Source: Temnopleurus reevesii
Lineage: Eukaryota > Echinodermata > Echinoidea > Temnopleuroida > Temnopleuridae
Assembly (NCBI GenBank): GCA_036244855.1
Contig: BQKZ01000094.1
Span: 125,958-189,957 of the forward strand
Length of the DNA stretch: 64,000 nt
Direction of reading: 5' to 3'
Each line of letters begins with the position of its first letter. Position 1 is the stretch's first letter. The notes beneath the pieces are model-generated. The model saw only the letters and a program-made list of their open reading frames with translations, was not told the DNA's origin and did no database searches. Shown piece after piece: positions 60,680 through 64,000 of this stretch. A program made the translations under genes and the position numbers.

Positions 60680-60930
60680 GATTCGATACAGTCCCATCCA
60701 TGGATTTTGGTGTAAGCACCATGGCCGGGATCTCTGACTTGTTGTGAACGGGTGGACCTTTTGAAGCTCGCCGCACCGTCACTCAACGGCTCCACCACCC
60801 CGTGCGATACCTGGTCTAATCACCCCCGGGGGAGTCCCGGCTGGTATGCCTCGCCTCTGCCCCCTCACAACCCTAATCGCGTCCCCCGGGCAAAGGTTCC
60901 CCCGTCTTGAAACGGGGGCTCAATGATGAG
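60680..60930. repeat. GC-rich block with a G/C hairpin, origin unknown
   Basis: A GC-rich island in AT-rich DNA. It includes acccccgggggagtcccgg and a perfect 7-bp hairpin (stem cccccgt/acggggg, 60899-60918, six-base loop). A fragment of a GC-rich transposable element is the likeliest explanation. No RNA family was recognised. Confidence 0.3.
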
Positions 60931-61179
60931 GGATTTTCCGATGGCTGGTCCAGTAATTTGCCAATTTTTCCTTCTTGGTTCAGTTCATTTTGTGCAAGAA
61001 AGCTTAGGCATGGATTAATGCAGATTGATTGCCTATGTATATTTAGTCGTGGGAGTTTACATAAGTTCAAGTAAATAACTGCTTTGCACAGTGTTAATGA
61101 AGACGATTTTGTGTTCCTCAAAAAGAATTGCAATCGGTTTTGGCCAGTTCGGTTTGTTAGCGATCATGCGCGCATCCTA

Positions 61180-61285
61180 GGGGGGGGGGGGGGGGGGGGG
61201 GTGGGAGCTATTGCTTTGGAGGCCTGGGTCCACCTTGTCAAAGGGGAGCTATTGCTTTGGAGGCCTGGGTCCACCTTGTCAAAGG
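61180..61285. repeat. G homopolymer followed by a 41-bp tandem duplication
   Basis: A run of about 22 G at 61180-61201, then gagctattgctttggaggcc at 61205 and again at 61246, a period of 41 bp with the two units identical. Confidence 0.85.
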
Positions 61286-62369
61286 TAGCAGCGCAAAAGT
61301 TTTGGTAAAAAGGGGTGCAAATTTAGCAATAAAAATGGTAAAAATCCCCTACCCTCGATTATAACTGGGGACTTCAAATTTTCCGACTAGAAAGCGGATG
61401 AGAGACACAGAAAGAAGAGCGAAGAGATATGTTGCGAAGTTTGTATGTTTGTGTACGCTTGGCATACCGTCGTGTCTCTCCTCACCCGCCAAACAAAGCG
61501 CAAGTGTGCCGGAGAACTTCCCCCGAAACTCTGGGGACATGAGTGATCTACAACTGTATCGAGAACTTGTCGACAAGATTTCGTTCCACCGGCGCTAAAC
61601 GTCCAGATGTGAAGCTCATTTACCTTTCTAAAGTTGCCTTTTCCATCGTCTGCTTGTTTCAAACCCGTTTTTTCTTTTCCCTGATTCCCCTCTTTCCTAC
61701 TTCTTTATCTTTCCCCTGACTTTATTTTTTTTTATTCTGATGCTCTTTTCCCCCTTTCTTCCTGTGTCGTATTGTCGGATGCAATTTGTTTTTGTATTGT
61801 ATCATGTAGCTACGTCTAGTGCTGACAAATTTATTTTGTCTTTTTTCTTTCCAAGCCACCATACTCCTTCAATCATTCCGACCACCCTGTTTGTTTGTAA
61901 TCATCTCCAAAAGAAGATCTACATCTTTCCTGAAATAAAATGTTATATCCTGTCCTATTTTGTTATTTAAAAAGTTATCTTTGTAAATCTTGTGTTTTCT
62001 CGAGGGAAACAGTGTATCGTATTTGTATTAGAATGAAATGCGTGGAATGACTGTCTGTTTCAGGTAGCAAGAAAGGAGAAAAGGAGCATAACATTTTTTG
62101 CAAAATATTCTTTCCAAATAAAGAAAAATCCATAATGATTGAGTAATTAAGAATTTAATTGATATCTGTACCAATTAGATCGACCTTTTCTAAGCAAAAA
62201 AAAAAAGAGACAAAACAATTACCATTTGTTAAGCGCATTTCCAAATATAACGTTCTTTTCGCTTATCTTCATTTATGTGTCTTTATGTTACCATTCATGG
62301 CCTGTCCTTATCGTCATTCCCAAAATGTGGTTATTTATTGTATTTATTAAGTAGTTTCTGTAACCCGCC
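61286..62369. other. Non-coding, nothing recognised
   Basis: Overlapping frames on both strands at 61349-61662 lack known motifs. T-rich and pyrimidine-rich pieces at 61660-61760. Confidence 0.5.
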
Positions 62370-62405
62370 CCCCCCCCCTTTCTGTCTTCATCTGTCTTCC
62401 CCTCT

Positions 62406-62440
<35 letters not shown>

Positions 62441-62455
62441 ATCTCTCTCTTGATC
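62370..62455. repeat. C run and (CT)n microsatellite
   Basis: About 10 C at 62370-62379 and pure (CT)n at about 62408-62439. Confidence 0.9.
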
Positions 62456-62579
62456 TTAGTATTGAATTATGACATCGGTATCCCAACTCCAAGGCAATGA
62501 GTAGTCACTACAAAACAACAATCACCCCCACTCGATTCCCAATGGTGGACGTATGGCACATGCCGAACAAATTGCCAGC

Positions 62580-62665
62580 GATATAAATACAGGGGTCGAA
62601 CCCTCTTCGCTTCGACCGCCAGGGGGCGGTGTCTTAGGCCGTTCACCTAACGATGACGAAAATTA
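62580..62665 (-). mobile_element. Possible tRNA-derived SINE head, minus orientation
   Basis: The reverse complement contains ggttcgacccc, a perfect B-box (plus-strand about 62593-62603). It is preceded by an anticodon-arm-like ccgccccctggcggtcg and an A-box-like area (ttaggtgaacggcctaag). The full tRNA fold is not convincing, so a functional tRNA is unlikely. No body shared with the other SINEs was seen. Confidence 0.35.
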
Positions 62666-63820
62666 TGATACCTACTGGAGAGAAATTGTCTCATGAAGCT
62701 CTTTTAAATTCACTTTGTAAGTTGTTGATTCTGAAAGGCTCCTCAACCGGTCGAAATGTACAATGTTTGGTTATGGGTTTTGATTTATCATCGTGAGTAA
62801 AGTGAAAAGAATAAAATTTGAAGAGGAAAACATTTCATTTGATATCCAACATTATCTACAAGACAAATGAAGTTAACTAGCCCCGCGGGCTGTTACGAAA
62901 GATGGTTTGAGTCAATTAAATCTTTATTTTTATTTTGTTTAACGAATCCATACATAATACCGAAGTGAGCCTTTCCATAGAAGCATGTAGATGGAAATTA
63001 TGTTGCCATGGTAGCGTATCTTACGTAGCACTTTATTTACCAAGATAATTTAGAGTGAATGAGATGGTCACATTCATGCGATCGAAAAAAATAATAATGT
63101 CGCAGACACACTACACATACCCGCACACCGTCCACAGCGCACCGGACCCCACCGTACAAAACCCGGATTCCACCGCATACCCTGGACACCATTACATTCA
63201 CCCCGGACACCATACCTGCACCCCGGACCAAATATCCGGCGACACCTTCAAGAGCTCGTTCAAGTGCACATGTCTACTCACATCTCAACACTCGCCACAC
63301 ATATTTGTTGGCATGTAGGGTACGAACTTGTTTTCGTTGTACCGTCACAGAACGCAAACCATACGATACGCCGCACTGAAAGACGGCGGTGTCGACCAAA
63401 GGATACAGTTTCAAACAGAAACCAGCACAACCTGAGAGCCTTGGCGACAGCGACTTGCGGAGGGAGCTCGAATCGGGTGACTTTCGATTTACGACAGACG
63501 TAGGGATACCAAAGTGTGGTGATAGCATAGCGATGTCATACGTGGTCGAAGGTAGAAGCGATGAGATAACATTTCCTTCCGTTGTATGTGACGTCCGATG
63601 GTGTATACATGACAGAGCAAAACAACTTAGGCACGAAAGGGAAGTTTTCACTGCATAAATCGTTTAACCTAACATTTGTTATTGTCTGGCCCAGAAAAAA
63701 CGCCATCAAGAAAGCTCTTGATTCTACAGTTTCATAATGTAGGTCGCACTGCATACTGCCTTTTTCATTCCCGTATACCTTATTCCGTCTCCTACCTTAT
63801 ACACATACTCACACTAATGC
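62666..63820. other. Non-coding, no supported gene
   Basis: A CA/CC-rich stretch with repeated ccggacacc units lies at 63100-63240. An open plus frame at 63389-63658 (89 codons, GTG start) is of mixed composition but shows no recognisable family. Confidence 0.45.
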
Positions 63821-63824
63821 TCTT

Positions 63825-64000
63825 ACATACACACAGAAACACAAATACGCATGTGCACACACATACGCACACACACACGCACACACACACACACGCGCGC
63901 GCATGTACAGAAACAATCACACCCACATACTCACTCATACCACACGCAAACACTTCAGTATCTCTTTTCCCATATCACACCCCACCCCCCCCCCCCCCCC
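63825..64000. repeat. (CA)n microsatellite and terminal C run
   Basis: Repeated acaca and cacgca units from about 63825, then a run of about 16 C at 63985-64000, where the window ends. Confidence 0.9.

Noticed and set aside
63389..63658. 89-codon plus-strand frame of mixed composition, considered as the missing last Lim1 exon
   Set aside because: It shows none of the Gly/Tyr/Pro-rich features of Lhx1/5 C-termini, has no suitable phase-1 acceptor that I can defend, and starts with GTG.

Overview
This is eukaryotic DNA: AT-rich, mostly non-coding, full of microsatellites, homopolymer tracts, tRNA-derived SINEs and foldback (MITE-like) elements. Only one gene can be recognised. Three plus-strand exons with canonical splice sites and matching phases encode part of a LIM-homeodomain transcription factor of the Lhx1/Lhx5 (Lim1) group. 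The repeat style (paired SINEs with a conserved central domain, abundant short palindromic MITEs, long C/G homopolymers) together with a single Lim1-type gene with very large introns fits a marine invertebrate deuterostome. An echinoderm, probably a sea urchin, is my best guess, but this is inference.

Layout of the gene. Exon with LIM domain 2: 14543-14742. Intron of about 28.5 kb: 14743-43286. Exon with the acidic/Asn-rich linker and homeodomain residues 1-46: 43287-43753. Intron of about 7.9 kb: 43754-51698. Exon with homeodomain residues 47-60 and the conserved post-homeodomain segment: 51699-51873. The first LIM domain with the start codon, and the C-terminal activation region with the stop codon, were not found. 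They probably lie upstream and downstream of the window, so 1-14542 is either intron or 5' flank and 51874-64000 is probably intron.

Repeats and non-coding structure. 1-1000 holds a duplicated 116-bp block that looks like an exon with a splice donor. 6.9-10.6 kb has two related SINEs in opposite orientation, the second nested inside a foldback element. 9.1 kb and 20.9 kb carry one TIR-bearing MITE family; the second copy has its right end multimerised with a 192-bp period. Further foldback families lie at 28.2/57.1 kb (two copies), 31.9/37.5/44.2 kb (three copies), 35.7 kb, 39.8 kb, 42.5 kb, 45.8 kb and 51.4/57.0 kb. Diverged tandem repeats lie at 28.8-29.2, 48.7-49.1 and 58.9-59.2 kb. Strand-asymmetric purine/pyrimidine tracts occur at 4.4, 5.5, 11.6, 24.8, 25.5-26.0, 33.5-33.9, 54.5 and 58.8-59.8 kb.

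No rRNA, functional tRNA, CRISPR array, bacterial operon or complete transposase/reverse transcriptase gene was recognised. Non-repetitive intronic stretches may contain cis-regulatory DNA for the Lim1 gene; two candidates with clustered binding-site-like motifs are pointed out, at low confidence.
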